Of a DNA stretch of 64,000 nucleotides, positions 43,477-50,894 are shown piece after piece. The translations under genes were made by a program, and so were the position numbers. The number at the start of each line of letters is the position of its first letter. Position 1 is the first letter of the stretch. Source of the stretch: an uncultured Lachnospiraceae bacterium. Its GTDB lineage: Bacteria > Bacillota > Clostridia > Lachnospirales > Lachnospiraceae. Below the pieces are notes generated by a model. That model did not search any database. It saw nothing but the letters and a program-made list of their open reading frames with translations, and was not told the origin of the DNA. The DNA lies in NCBI GenBank assembly GCA_947626415.1, contig CANQSA010000007.1:1-64000 (forward strand), in the 5' to 3' direction.

Positions 43477-45267
43477 ATGGAAATTACAAACGACATTCGA
43501 TATGTGGGCGTCAATGACCATGAGGTGGATTTATTTGAAGGGCAGTATGTAGTAGAGAATGGAATGGCATACAATTCCTATGTGATCCTGGATGAGAAGA
43601 TTGCGGTCATGGATACGGTGGACGCCAGATTTACGCATGAGTGGCTGGATAATATTGAAAAGGTGCTGGGAAGCAAAGCGCCGGATTACCTGATCATTCA
43701 GCATATGGAGCCGGATCATTCCGCGAACATCGCGAATTTTATGAAGTTATATCAGACCACGACAATCGTTTCTTCCGCGAAGGCGTTTACGATGATGCAG
43801 CAGTTTTTCGGAACCGAGTTTGCGGACAGAAGAATTGTGGTAGGCGAGGGAGATACGCTTTCTCTCGGAAAGCACACGCTTACGTTTGTGACGGCGCCGA
43901 TGGTGCACTGGCCGGAAGTAATCGTAACCTATGACAGCTATGATAAGGTACTGTTTTCCGCGGACGGCTTTGGTAAATTCGGTGCGCTGGATGTGGAAGA
44001 GGATTGGGCCTGTGAGGCACGCCGGTATTATATCGGAATCGTAGGGAAATACGGCGCGCAGGTACAGAATCTGCTGAAGAAAGCCGCCGGGCTGGATATT
44101 CAGATCATCTGTCCGCTGCACGGACCTGTTTTAACGGAGAATCTGGGATATTATCTGAACCTGTATCAGATCTGGTCTTCCTATGAGGTGGAATCAGAAG
44201 GAATTTTGATTGCCTATACTTCTGTATACGGTCATACGAAGAAAGCGGTAGAATTGTTGGCGGAGAAACTTCGCGCGAACGGCTGTCCGAAAGTGGTAGT
44301 ATCGGATCTGGCGCGGGACGATATGGCGGAGACGGTGGAAGACGCGTTCCGCTACGGCAAGCTGATTTTGGCGACTACTACCTATAACGCAGATATCTTT
44401 CCGTTCATGCGTGAATTTATCAATCACCTGACAGAGCGGAATTATCAGAAGCGGATGGTCGGCTTTATGGAGAACGGTTCCTGGGCGCCGCTGGCAGCGA
44501 AGACCATGAAGGAAATGTTGAGCAAGTGCAAGAATCTGGATTTTGCCGATACGACCGTTACGCTCCGCTCCGCGCTGAATGATGAGAGCAAAGAGCAGAT
44601 CGAGGCGCTGGCACAGGAATTCTGCCGCGACTATCTGGCACAGAATGACGATACGGCGGATAAGAATGACCTGACGGCGCTGTTCAATATCGGGTATGGC
44701 CTGTATGTGGTAACCTCCAACGACGGCAAGAAGGACAACGGTCTGATTGTCAATACCGTAACTCAGGTGACCAATACGCCGAATCAGATCGCGGTTACGA
44801 TCAATAAGGAGAATTATTCCCATCACGTGATCAAGCAGACCGGCAGAATGAACGTAAACTGCCTGTCTACAGACGCACCGTTTTCCGTATTTGAGACCTT
44901 TGGGTTCCAGAGCGGCAGAACCGTAGACAAGTTTGCCAATATGGAGCCGCTGCGTTCCGATAACGGACTGGCATTCCTGCCCCGGTATATCAATTCCTTT
45001 ATGTCTCTGAAAGTAGAGCAGTATGTAGATCTGGGGACGCACGGCATGTTTATCTGCAGCCTGACGGAATCCAGAGTGATTTCCGATGCGGAGACCATGA
45101 CTTACACCTACTATCAGAACAATGTGAAGCCGAAGCCGAATACGGAAGGCAAGAAAGGCTTCGTCTGCAAGATCTGCGGATATATTTATGAGGGAGACGT
45201 TCTGCCGGATGATTTCATCTGTCCGTTGTGCAAACACGGCGCAGCGGATTTTGAACCGATCGCATAA
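43477..45267 (+). CDS. Flavodiiron protein fused to flavin reductase and rubredoxin
   Basis: This 596-aa cytosolic O2/NO-reducing enzyme has a diiron beta-lactamase-like domain (1-245; H-x-E-x-D-H in IQHMEPDHS and further H/D ligands), flavodoxin (about 255-395; LIAYTSVYGHTKKAVELL), an NADH:flavin oxidoreductase-type FMN domain (about 400-545), and C-terminal rubredoxin (about 550-596; CKICGYIYEGD...CPLCKHG). The fusion should take electrons from NAD(P)H to O2 or NO with no separate partners, protecting an anaerobe. AAAGGAG precedes ATG 43477. Confidence 0.93.
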   Translation: MEITNDIRYVGVNDHEVDLFEGQYVVENGMAYNSYVILDEKIAVMDTVDARFTHEWLDNIEKVLGSKAPDYLIIQHMEPDHSANIANFMKLYQTTTIVSSAKAFTMMQQFFGTEFADRRIVVGEGDTLSLGKHTLTFVTAPMVHWPEVIVTYDSYDKVLFSADGFGKFGALDVEEDWACEARRYYIGIVGKYGAQVQNLLKKAAGLDIQIICPLHGPVLTENLGYYLNLYQIWSSYEVESEGILIAYTSVYGHTKKAVELLAEKLRANGCPKVVVSDLARDDMAETVEDAFRYGKLILATTTYNADIFPFMREFINHLTERNYQKRMVGFMENGSWAPLAAKTMKEMLSKCKNLDFADTTVTLRSALNDESKEQIEALAQEFCRDYLAQNDDTADKNDLTALFNIGYGLYVVTSNDGKKDNGLIVNTVTQVTNTPNQIAVTINKENYSHHVIKQTGRMNVNCLSTDAPFSVFETFGFQSGRTVDKFANMEPLRSDNGLAFLPRYINSFMSLKVEQYVDLGTHGMFICSLTESRVISDAETMTYTYYQNNVKPKPNTEGKKGFVCKICGYIYEGDVLPDDFICPLCKHGAADFEPIA

Positions 45268-45277
45268 AAATAAAAAC

Positions 45278-45317
45278 GGAAATAAAAGTCGGCGTCATCT
45301 TGCAACAAAGATGACGC
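45278..45317 (-). terminator. Terminator overlapping the degV stop codon
   Basis: GGCGTCATCTT and AAGATGACGCC (45291-45317) form an 11-bp stem which, read leftward, is followed by a T-rich tail. The degV stop (45295) is inside the stem. Confidence 0.75.
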
Positions 45318-46131
45318 CGAATGCTTCCGGGCCGATATGGGTTCCGATCGTAGGTCCGATCTGCAGCCGCTCGGACAGCGGATACCCTTCTTTGATCAGC
45401 CTTTCTTCAAAATATTCACAGTTTTCCGTTCCATAAGAGAAAATAGGATAAACGGGGAAATCATAGTTCAATTCAAATCCCTGGAGCTGTTTCAGAATCG
45501 CCTGGATCGCTTTGTTCCGGCCCAGCGTTTTGCCTAAAATGCCGATGACGCCCTGTTCGGTCAGGGTAATGATCGGTTTGATATTGGCAAGATCGCCAAT
45601 GGCAGCCGCCGCTTTGGGAATCCTGCCGCCTCGTCCCAGAAACTCCAGGGTATCCAGCGCGGCGATTACCTTTACATGAGATTTTAACTGTTCCACAGCT
45701 TCCGCAATCTCCCGCGCGGATCTGCCTTCATCCCGCAGCTTACACGCATAGTCTGCCATTACCTTAATGGTAAAGGTAGCGGACAGGGAATCGATCATAT
45801 AAATATCGGGACAGGCAACCATGTTTTTGGCAAGAAGCGCGCTCTGATAGGTTCCGCTCAGCCCTGAGGACAACAGAATGCAGATCAGGGAATCTCCCTT
45901 TTCTTCCGCATCTTCAAATATATCCAGAAACGCCTGCGGAGAGGGCTGCGAAGTCTTTGGGAAATCATTGCTTTCGGCCAGCAGCGGATAGAATTCATTC
46001 CGGTCCAGGTTAACGCCTTCGATATAATCCCGATCGCCCAGCGTAATGGTGATCGGCACCAGTTCTATATTTTTTTCTTTCAGTTCCTCCAAACGGTAGT
46101 CGGAAGAAGAATCCACTAATATCCGTATCAT
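45295..46131 (-). CDS. DegV-family fatty-acid-binding protein
   Basis: This 278-aa DegV protein shows the N-terminal IRILVDSSSDYRLEEL, VPITITLGDRDYIEGVNLDRNEFY and TSQPSPQAFLDIFE, the SSGLSGTYQSALLA loop and DSLSATFTIKVM. Related proteins (FakB) carry fatty acids for FakA kinase. ATG 46131 follows GAGGTTGAT. It is 22 bp downstream of marR, so the regulator and the fatty-acid carrier are probably co-transcribed. Confidence 0.93.
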   Translation of the reverse strand: MIRILVDSSSDYRLEELKEKNIELVPITITLGDRDYIEGVNLDRNEFYPLLAESNDFPKTSQPSPQAFLDIFEDAEEKGDSLICILLSSGLSGTYQSALLAKNMVACPDIYMIDSLSATFTIKVMADYACKLRDEGRSAREIAEAVEQLKSHVKVIAALDTLEFLGRGGRIPKAAAAIGDLANIKPIITLTEQGVIGILGKTLGRNKAIQAILKQLQGFELNYDFPVYPIFSYGTENCEYFEERLIKEGYPLSERLQIGPTIGTHIGPEAFGVIFVAR

Positions 46132-46153
46132 ATCAACCTCTGTTCCGGAGCTT

Positions 46154-46594
46154 TTATGTGAACACCTTTTCTGCCGTTTCGGCGATCAGGGTAAACAGCG
46201 CAATAATATCCGGCAATCTATCATTTCCTACTTTATCGGCAATCGCGGCAATGCAGCGTAAAACCTTCTGGTGCTGCAGCCGGTAGATCTCACTGTGCTC
46301 CATGTTGAGCGCGACCCAGACTTTCCGTTTGTCAATGGTGCTTCGGGTTCGATTGATATAGTGCTTCTCTTCCATCCGGGTTAACGTCCGGTTCATCTGG
46401 GACTTCAGCATCTTCGTTTCTTTGCATAAATCCGTTGCCGTCATCTGACGGTCGGGGTGGTAGATCTGATTTTTATATAAAAGATTGCAGATCACAGCTT
46501 CGTTATATGGCATATCCAGTACCAGCCTGCTGTTGCTGACAGCAGAAGATAAGCGAAGCCATGCTTCCAGTGCAGCTTCCGTATCGTATTGCAT
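46154..46594 (-). CDS. MarR-family transcriptional regulator
   Basis: This 146-aa winged-helix regulator has the MarR layout: LDMPYNEAVICNLLYKNQ, recognition region MTATDLCKETKMLKSQMNRTLTRME, and wing KHYINRTRSTIDKRKVWVAL. ATG 46594 is chosen with GGAG upstream; earlier in-frame ATGs lie in the promoter. An almost palindromic operator covers its own promoter, so it is likely autoregulated and controls degV. Confidence 0.88.
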   Translation of the reverse strand: MQYDTEAALEAWLRLSSAVSNSRLVLDMPYNEAVICNLLYKNQIYHPDRQMTATDLCKETKMLKSQMNRTLTRMEEKHYINRTRSTIDKRKVWVALNMEHSEIYRLQHQKVLRCIAAIADKVGNDRLPDIIALFTLIAETAEKVFT

Positions 46595-46620
46595 TTGTTT
46601 GCTCCTGTCTTTATAAAAAG

Positions 46621-46649
46621 TACACACAGTGAACGGTTTACTATGTATA
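46621..46649. promoter_or_regulatory. Candidate MarR operator
   Basis: A 29-bp dyad with arms TACACACAGTGAAC and GTTTACTATGTATA around one central base; 11 of 14 positions pair. It overlaps the -10 box of the marR promoter. Confidence 0.6.
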
Positions 46650-46675
46650 CTATTCCTTTTTTGGGAAAATGTCAA
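46647..46675 (-). promoter_or_regulatory. marR-degV promoter
   Basis: Read leftward: TTGACA (46675-46670), 17-bp spacer, TAGTAT (46652-46647). Confidence 0.75.
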
Positions 46676-46683
46676 TCGAAAAC

Positions 46684-46719
46684 GGACAAAAAAATATCGT
46701 AGAGTGTAATACTCTACGA
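46684..46719 (-). terminator. Leftward terminator formed by the left inverted repeat
   Basis: Arms TCGTAGAGT (46697-46705) and ACTCTACGA (46711-46719) make a perfect 9-bp stem; read leftward it is followed by ATATTTTTTTG. No leftward gene precedes it in the present orientation. Confidence 0.7.
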
Positions 46720-46724
46720 AAAAA
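46697..46724 (+). repeat. Left inverted repeat of a putative invertible segment
   Basis: 28 bp that recur in inverted orientation at 47113-47140 with 26 of 28 identical; the inner 20 bp (46705-46724) are perfect. Each copy is itself a hairpin. Confidence 0.85.
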
Positions 46725-46733
46725 AGGCGGTAT

Positions 46734-46757
46734 ATGCCGATTTTACGGCATTTTTTC
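46734..46757 (+). terminator. Short rightward terminator inside the segment
   Basis: ATGCCG/CGGCAT stem followed by TTTTTTC. It would block read-through entering the segment from the left. Confidence 0.5.
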
Positions 46758-46773
46758 TTTTATTTTGACGGTA

Positions 46774-46799
46774 TTTGACGGAAATTCTGACGGTAAATA
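46774..46799 (+). repeat. 26-bp direct repeat, copy 1
   Basis: Matches 46898-46923 at 22 of 26 positions (TTTGACGG then CTGACGG then AAATA). In both copies one frame reads F-D-G-x-x-D-G-K and stop. Confidence 0.7.
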
Positions 46800-46897
46800 G
46801 GGAAAAATGAAAGATGGGGACAAAGCGGAGCAAGAAAAGGATTTCTCTGTTTTTACAAGGGTTTTCTTCCTCTTTATGCCGGATTTTTAACAACGGG

Positions 46898-46923
46898 TTT
46901 GACGGCGATCCTGACGGCAAATA
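46898..46923 (+). repeat. 26-bp direct repeat, copy 2
   Basis: Second copy of the repeat at 46774-46799, 22 of 26 identical, same orientation. Confidence 0.7.
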
Positions 46924-47061
46924 AATGGGTTTTAAGCCTGAAAAATGACTTTCTTTAGAGATTCGGAACGAACAGAAAAGAAACGGCAAAAAGTGCTATA
47001 TCTTACAGTATTATTTATTATAAATTTGTATAATTTACCAGGATTTTTTCCGGGAAATGTA

Positions 47062-47090
47062 TTGACAAGGATAGTGGATAATGATACGAT
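47062..47090 (+). promoter_or_regulatory. Promoter of loaP and the polysaccharide operon
   Basis: TTGACA (47062-47067), 17-bp spacer, TACGAT (47085-47090). It lies inside the inverted-repeat-bounded segment and points right; the transcript would start near 47097, just before the right inverted repeat. Confidence 0.75.
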
Positions 47091-47112
47091 AAGCAAGAAA
47101 TTTGACGTATTA

Positions 47113-47140
47113 TTTTTTCGTAGAGTATTACATTCTATGA
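47113..47140 (-). repeat. Right inverted repeat of the putative invertible segment
   Basis: Inverted copy of 46697-46724. Read rightward its hairpin is followed by AGAACAAAGG with no T run, so it should not terminate transcription toward loaP. Confidence 0.85.
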
Positions 47141-47178
47141 AGAACAAAGGTTGGGATCACCGGAAAATGGTTTTTACC

Positions 47179-47205
47179 GCGTTTCGCCGTCAGCTGCGAA
47201 AACGC
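47179..47205 (+). promoter_or_regulatory. RNA hairpin in the loaP leader
   Basis: GCGTTTCGC (47179-47187) pairs with GCGAAAACGC (47196-47205), nine pairs with one bulged A and an 8-nt loop. LoaP proteins bind RNA hairpins in operon leaders; this is the best candidate here. Confidence 0.5.
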
Positions 47206-47223
47206 TCCGAAAGAGGAAATGTT

Positions 47224-47745
47224 ATGTGGTTTGTATTATATTGCCCAAATCAAAAGGAAACGGAAGTCATCCGTTCATGCATGCGGCATTTAACTGCACA
47301 GGCATTGACGGATGCTTTTGTGCTGACTTATGATCGTCTGCGCCGCTATGAAGGGGCATGGCATATGGAACGGCGCCCCATATTTCCGGATTGCATATTT
47401 CTGGAAAGCGAAGATGGGGAATGTCTGGTAAAGGAACTGGATCAGTACAGAAAAGAGTTCCATATCACAGAACCCTGTCCGGCTCCGGTTCCGATCAAAA
47501 AAGAAGAAGAAGAGTTTCTGCAGGGTCTGTGCGGAAGAGAACATCATTCCGCCCTGTCAAAAGGTTATATCCGAAACGGCCGTACGTATGTGACAGAAGG
47601 GCCGTTAGTCGGGAAAGAAGGTCTGATCCGAAAGATCGATCGGCACAAACGGCTGGCTGAGATCCGGATGCCCGATCAAAGCAGCAGCCCGAACCGGTTC
47701 CGGAAAATGCAGGTGGGACTTGAAATCGTAGAAAAAGAACCCTGA
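47224..47745 (+). CDS. loaP: LoaP, NusG-family processive antiterminator
   Basis: This 173-aa protein has an N-terminal NusG (NGN) domain ([23 protein letters not shown]...[12 protein letters not shown]) and a C-terminal KOW domain ([22 protein letters not shown]). LoaP binds RNA polymerase and lets it read long polysaccharide or antibiotic operons past terminators. ATG 47224 with AGAGGAAA upstream is the start; a longer open frame back to 46945 runs through the promoter and is not coding. It is the first gene of the operon, 18 bp before ugd, as expected for its role in Lachnospiraceae capsule loci. Confidence 0.9.
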   Translation: MWFVLYCPNQKETEVIRSCMRHLTAQALTDAFVLTYDRLRRYEGAWHMERRPIFPDCIFLESEDGECLVKELDQYRKEFHITEPCPAPVPIKKEEEEFLQGLCGREHHSALSKGYIRNGRTYVTEGPLVGKEGLIRKIDRHKRLAEIRMPDQSSSPNRFRKMQVGLEIVEKEP

Positions 47746-47762
47746 GAATGGAGCGAAACGAT

Positions 47763-49004
47763 ATGAATAAAAAGATTGCGGTTGCGGGGACCGGATATGT
47801 AGGACTTTCTCTGGCGATTCTGCTGGCGCAGCACAATCAGGTAACGGCAGTGGATATTGTTCCTGAAAAAGTGGAACTGATCAATCAGAGAAGATCTCCG
47901 ATCCAGGATGCCTATATCGAACAATATCTTGCAGAAAAAAAACTGAATCTGACGGCAACTACGGATGGAAAACAGGCATATCGGGATGCGGAGTATGTAG
48001 TGATTGCGGCTCCTACGAATTATGACAGTCAAAAAGATTTCTTTGATACTTCCGCGGTAGAAGCCGTCATTTCGCTGGTATTGTCTGTAAATCCGGATGC
48101 GTTCATAGTGATCAAATCGACGATCCCGGTCGGCTATACCGTTTCTGTAAGAGAGAAGTTTCATACGGAAAATATTATTTTCAGCCCCGAGTTTCTAAGG
48201 GAATCGAAGGCTTTGTATGACAATTTATATCCGTCCCGGATCATTGTTTCCACAGACGGAAGTGAAAAATTAAATCAGGCAGCGGAAACCTTTGCGGAGC
48301 TTTTAAAAGAAGGCGCGCTGAAAGAAAACATCGATACGCTTTTTATGGGATTTACGGAAGCAGAGGCAGTCAAGCTGTTTGCCAATACCTATCTGGCGCT
48401 GCGGGTGGCGTATTTTAATGAACTGGATACTTATGCGGAAATGAAGGGACTGGATACGCAGGCGATCATAAACGGCGTTTGCCTGGATCCGCGGATCGGG
48501 TCTCATTATAATAATCCGTCCTTTGGTTACGGCGGGTACTGTCTGCCGAAGGATACAAAACAGCTGCTGGCGAATTACCGGGATGTTCCGGAGAACCTGA
48601 TCGGGGCCATTGTGGAGAGCAACCGGACGCGAAAGGATTTTATTGCGGACCGGGTGCTGGCAAAAGCCGGATATTATGATTACGGAAATCACGGCGATTA
48701 CGCGGCGGCAAATGAAAAAGAATGTGTGGTTGGCGTATACCGTCTGACGATGAAAAGCAATTCAGATAATTTCCGGCAAAGTTCGATTCAGGGCGTGATG
48801 AAGCGGATCAAGGCCAAAGGCGCGGCCGTTGTTATCTATGAACCCACATTGAAAGACGGAGGTACGTTTTTCGGAAGTAAGATCATAAATGATCTGGAGC
48901 AGTTTAAAACTCTGAGCCAGGTGATCATCGCGAATCGCTATGACAACTGTCTGGATGATGTGAAAGAAAAGGTTTATACAAGAGATCTGTTTAAAAGAGA
49001 TTAG
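47763..49004 (+). CDS. ugd: UDP-glucose/nucleotide-sugar 6-dehydrogenase
   Basis: This 413-aa NAD-dependent enzyme oxidises a UDP-hexose to the uronic acid for polysaccharide synthesis. It has the Rossmann motif [56 protein letters not shown] and the catalytic Cys in [20 protein letters not shown] 47763 is chosen because GGAGCGAAACG precedes it; 47748 is less likely. Second gene of the operon. Specificity for UDP-Glc is the likeliest but not proven. Confidence 0.93.
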   Translation: MNKKIAVAGTGYVGLSLAILLAQHNQVTAVDIVPEKVELINQRRSPIQDAYIEQYLAEKKLNLTATTDGKQAYRDAEYVVIAAPTNYDSQKDFFDTSAVEAVISLVLSVNPDAFIVIKSTIPVGYTVSVREKFHTENIIFSPEFLRESKALYDNLYPSRIIVSTDGSEKLNQAAETFAELLKEGALKENIDTLFMGFTEAEAVKLFANTYLALRVAYFNELDTYAEMKGLDTQAIINGVCLDPRIGSHYNNPSFGYGGYCLPKDTKQLLANYRDVPENLIGAIVESNRTRKDFIADRVLAKAGYYDYGNHGDYAAANEKECVVGVYRLTMKSNSDNFRQSSIQGVMKRIKAKGAAVVIYEPTLKDGGTFFGSKIINDLEQFKTLSQVIIANRYDNCLDDVKEKVYTRDLFKRD

Positions 49005-49039
49005 AAGGAACTACATTTCATATAGAAGGCAATCAGATT

Positions 49040-50248
49040 ATGGAAAAAAGAGCAGTAAGTTTCAGCCCGCCTGATATCGGGGAGTTGGAAATCGAAGAAG
49101 TTTCAGAAGCTCTGCGTTCCGGCTGGATTACGACCGGAGCGAGAACAAAGCAATTTGAAAAAAGAATTGCAGAGTGGATCGGCACGGAAAAGTGTGTCTG
49201 CCTGAATTCCCAGACTGCCTGTGCGGAAATGGCACTTCGTATTTTGGGAGTCGGCCCGGGCGATGAGGTTATAACATCCGCGTACACCTATACGGCGACA
49301 GCCTCGGTTGTTTGCCATGTGGGAGCAAAACTTGTTTTGATCGATACGCAGCCTGATCGTCTGGAAATGGATTATGATGCCGTTGAAAGGGCGGTCAATG
49401 AAAAGACAAAAGCGATCATTCCTGTCGATCTGGCGGGAGTCCCCTGTGACTATGATCGGATCTTTGAGATTGCAGAACGAAAAAAGTCCGTGTTCAAACC
49501 AAACGGTAAGATTCAGACAGCTTTAGGAAGAATCGCCGTCATGGCGGATACGGCGCATGCATTTGGGGCAAAACGGGATGGCAGAATGGTCGGTAATATT
49601 GCCGACTTTTCAAGTTTCAGTTTTCATGCCGTTAAAAATCTTACGACCGGGGAAGGCGGAGCTTTAACGTGGAGAACGATACCCGGCGTAAGCAATGAGG
49701 CAATTTACCGAAAACTCCAGCTGCTCAGTCTGCACGGACAGTCGAAAGACGCTTTGGCAAAAACGCAGCTTGGCGCATGGGAGTATGACATTGTCGGTAC
49801 CTATTATAAATGCAATATGACAGATATCATGGCTGCAATCGGGCTGAAGCAGTTTGAACGCTATCCCGGAATGTTAAAACGCAGAAAAGAGATAATCCGG
49901 CGTTATGACGAAGCATTTCGTCCGCTTGGCATTCAGACGCTTGACCATTATACGAATGGATACGAATCCTCCGGTCATCTATATATAACGAGAATACCGG
50001 GAATCACGCCCGAGCAGAGAAATGAAATCATTGTCAGGATGGCAGAGCGCGGCGTTGCCTGCAACGTCCACTATAAGCCGCTGCCGCTGCATACGGCATA
50101 TAAAAATCTGGGATTTGATATCAAGGATTATCCGAATGCCTATGAGTATTATGCAAATGAAATCACGCTGCCGCTGCATACCTGCTTAAGCGATGCGGAT
50201 GTGGAGTATGTGTGTAAAGAGTTTACAGATGTCATATCTAATGTGTAA
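49040..50248 (+). CDS. DegT/DnrJ/EryC1/StrS sugar aminotransferase
   Basis: This 402-aa PLP enzyme has the sugar-aminotransferase pattern: SGWITTGARTKQFEKRIAEW, CVCLNSQTACAEMALR, GDEVITSAYTYTATA, ADTAHAFGAKRDG and the PLP lysine in FSFHAVKNLTTGEGGAL. It aminates a keto-sugar nucleotide. No 4,6-dehydratase or acetyltransferase of the usual pathway is in the window, so the keto-sugar would come from elsewhere. It sits between ugd and the initiating transferase. Confidence 0.92.
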   Translation: MEKRAVSFSPPDIGELEIEEVSEALRSGWITTGARTKQFEKRIAEWIGTEKCVCLNSQTACAEMALRILGVGPGDEVITSAYTYTATASVVCHVGAKLVLIDTQPDRLEMDYDAVERAVNEKTKAIIPVDLAGVPCDYDRIFEIAERKKSVFKPNGKIQTALGRIAVMADTAHAFGAKRDGRMVGNIADFSSFSFHAVKNLTTGEGGALTWRTIPGVSNEAIYRKLQLLSLHGQSKDALAKTQLGAWEYDIVGTYYKCNMTDIMAAIGLKQFERYPGMLKRRKEIIRRYDEAFRPLGIQTLDHYTNGYESSGHLYITRIPGITPEQRNEIIVRMAERGVACNVHYKPLPLHTAYKNLGFDIKDYPNAYEYYANEITLPLHTCLSDADVEYVCKEFTDVISNV

Positions 50249-50261
50249 GGGGTAAAACGGT

Positions 50262-50894
50262 TTGTATAAATATTTTTGGAAACGCCTGCTTGATATAGTA
50301 TTCTGTTTAATTGGATTACCGTTTTTTTGCGCAGTATTTATTGTGCTGGCGCCTATTATTTATTTAACGGATAAAGGCTCTGTTTTTTATATCGCGCCTC
50401 GCCTCGGGAAAAAAGGAAAAATATTTAATATGTATAAATTCCGCTCGATGAAGGTAAATGCTCCTGATATTCGTAATAAAGATGGAAGTACATATAACGG
50501 AGACAATGATCCCCGCGTAACGCAAATAGGTCGTATTATGCGCAAAACCAGTCTTGATGAGATACCGCAATTCCTTAATGTGCTGCGGGGTGATATGAGT
50601 CTTATCGGACCGAGGCCAACATTGCCTTCGGAAGAGTTTGATTACCATAAACTTAACCGGACTCAGAAAAAACATTATCAATTAAGACCGGGAATTACGG
50701 GATACAGTCAGGCTTACTATCGGAATTCTATAACGCAAAACGAGAAATATGAATTAGATGCTTATTACGCAGACAATATTTCTTTGAAATTAGATACTAA
50801 GATATTATTGAAAACAGTAGCTTCCGTCATTAAGAGAGATAACATTTACAATAATGAAAAAGAGCAAAGGACAGTGAAAGAAGTATGGAAGTAA
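50262..50894 (+). CDS. Undecaprenyl-phosphate sugar-1-phosphate transferase
   Basis: This 210-aa bacterial sugar transferase (PglC/WcaJ C-terminal type) starts surface glycan synthesis on the lipid carrier. It has one N-terminal membrane helix (LLDIVFCLIGLPFFCAVFIVLAPI), then FYIAPRLGKKGKIFNMYKFRSM, RKTSLDEIPQFLNVLRGDMSLIGPRP and LRPGITGYSQAYYRN. Start is TTG 50262, 9 nt after AAGGGG. It overlaps the next gene by 10 bp. This gene and its neighbour are more A/T-rich than the genes before, suggesting a different origin. Confidence 0.92.
   Translation: MYKYFWKRLLDIVFCLIGLPFFCAVFIVLAPIIYLTDKGSVFYIAPRLGKKGKIFNMYKFRSMKVNAPDIRNKDGSTYNGDNDPRVTQIGRIMRKTSLDEIPQFLNVLRGDMSLIGPRPTLPSEEFDYHKLNRTQKKHYQLRPGITGYSQAYYRNSITQNEKYELDAYYADNISLKLDTKILLKTVASVIKRDNIYNNEKEQRTVKEVWK

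Larger units (their letters stand above)
46725..47112. other. Putative invertible promoter segment (no gene)
   Basis: A 388-bp stretch between the two inverted repeats without a convincing gene. It holds a short rightward hairpin with T run (46734-46757), two 26-bp direct repeats, and, near the right end, a consensus promoter facing loaP. A MITE is the alternative explanation. Confidence 0.6.

Noticed and set aside
46945-47223. N-terminal extension of LoaP back to 46945
   Set aside because: It would run through the promoter, the inverted repeat and the leader; ATG 47224 has a proper ribosome site and gives the normal LoaP length.
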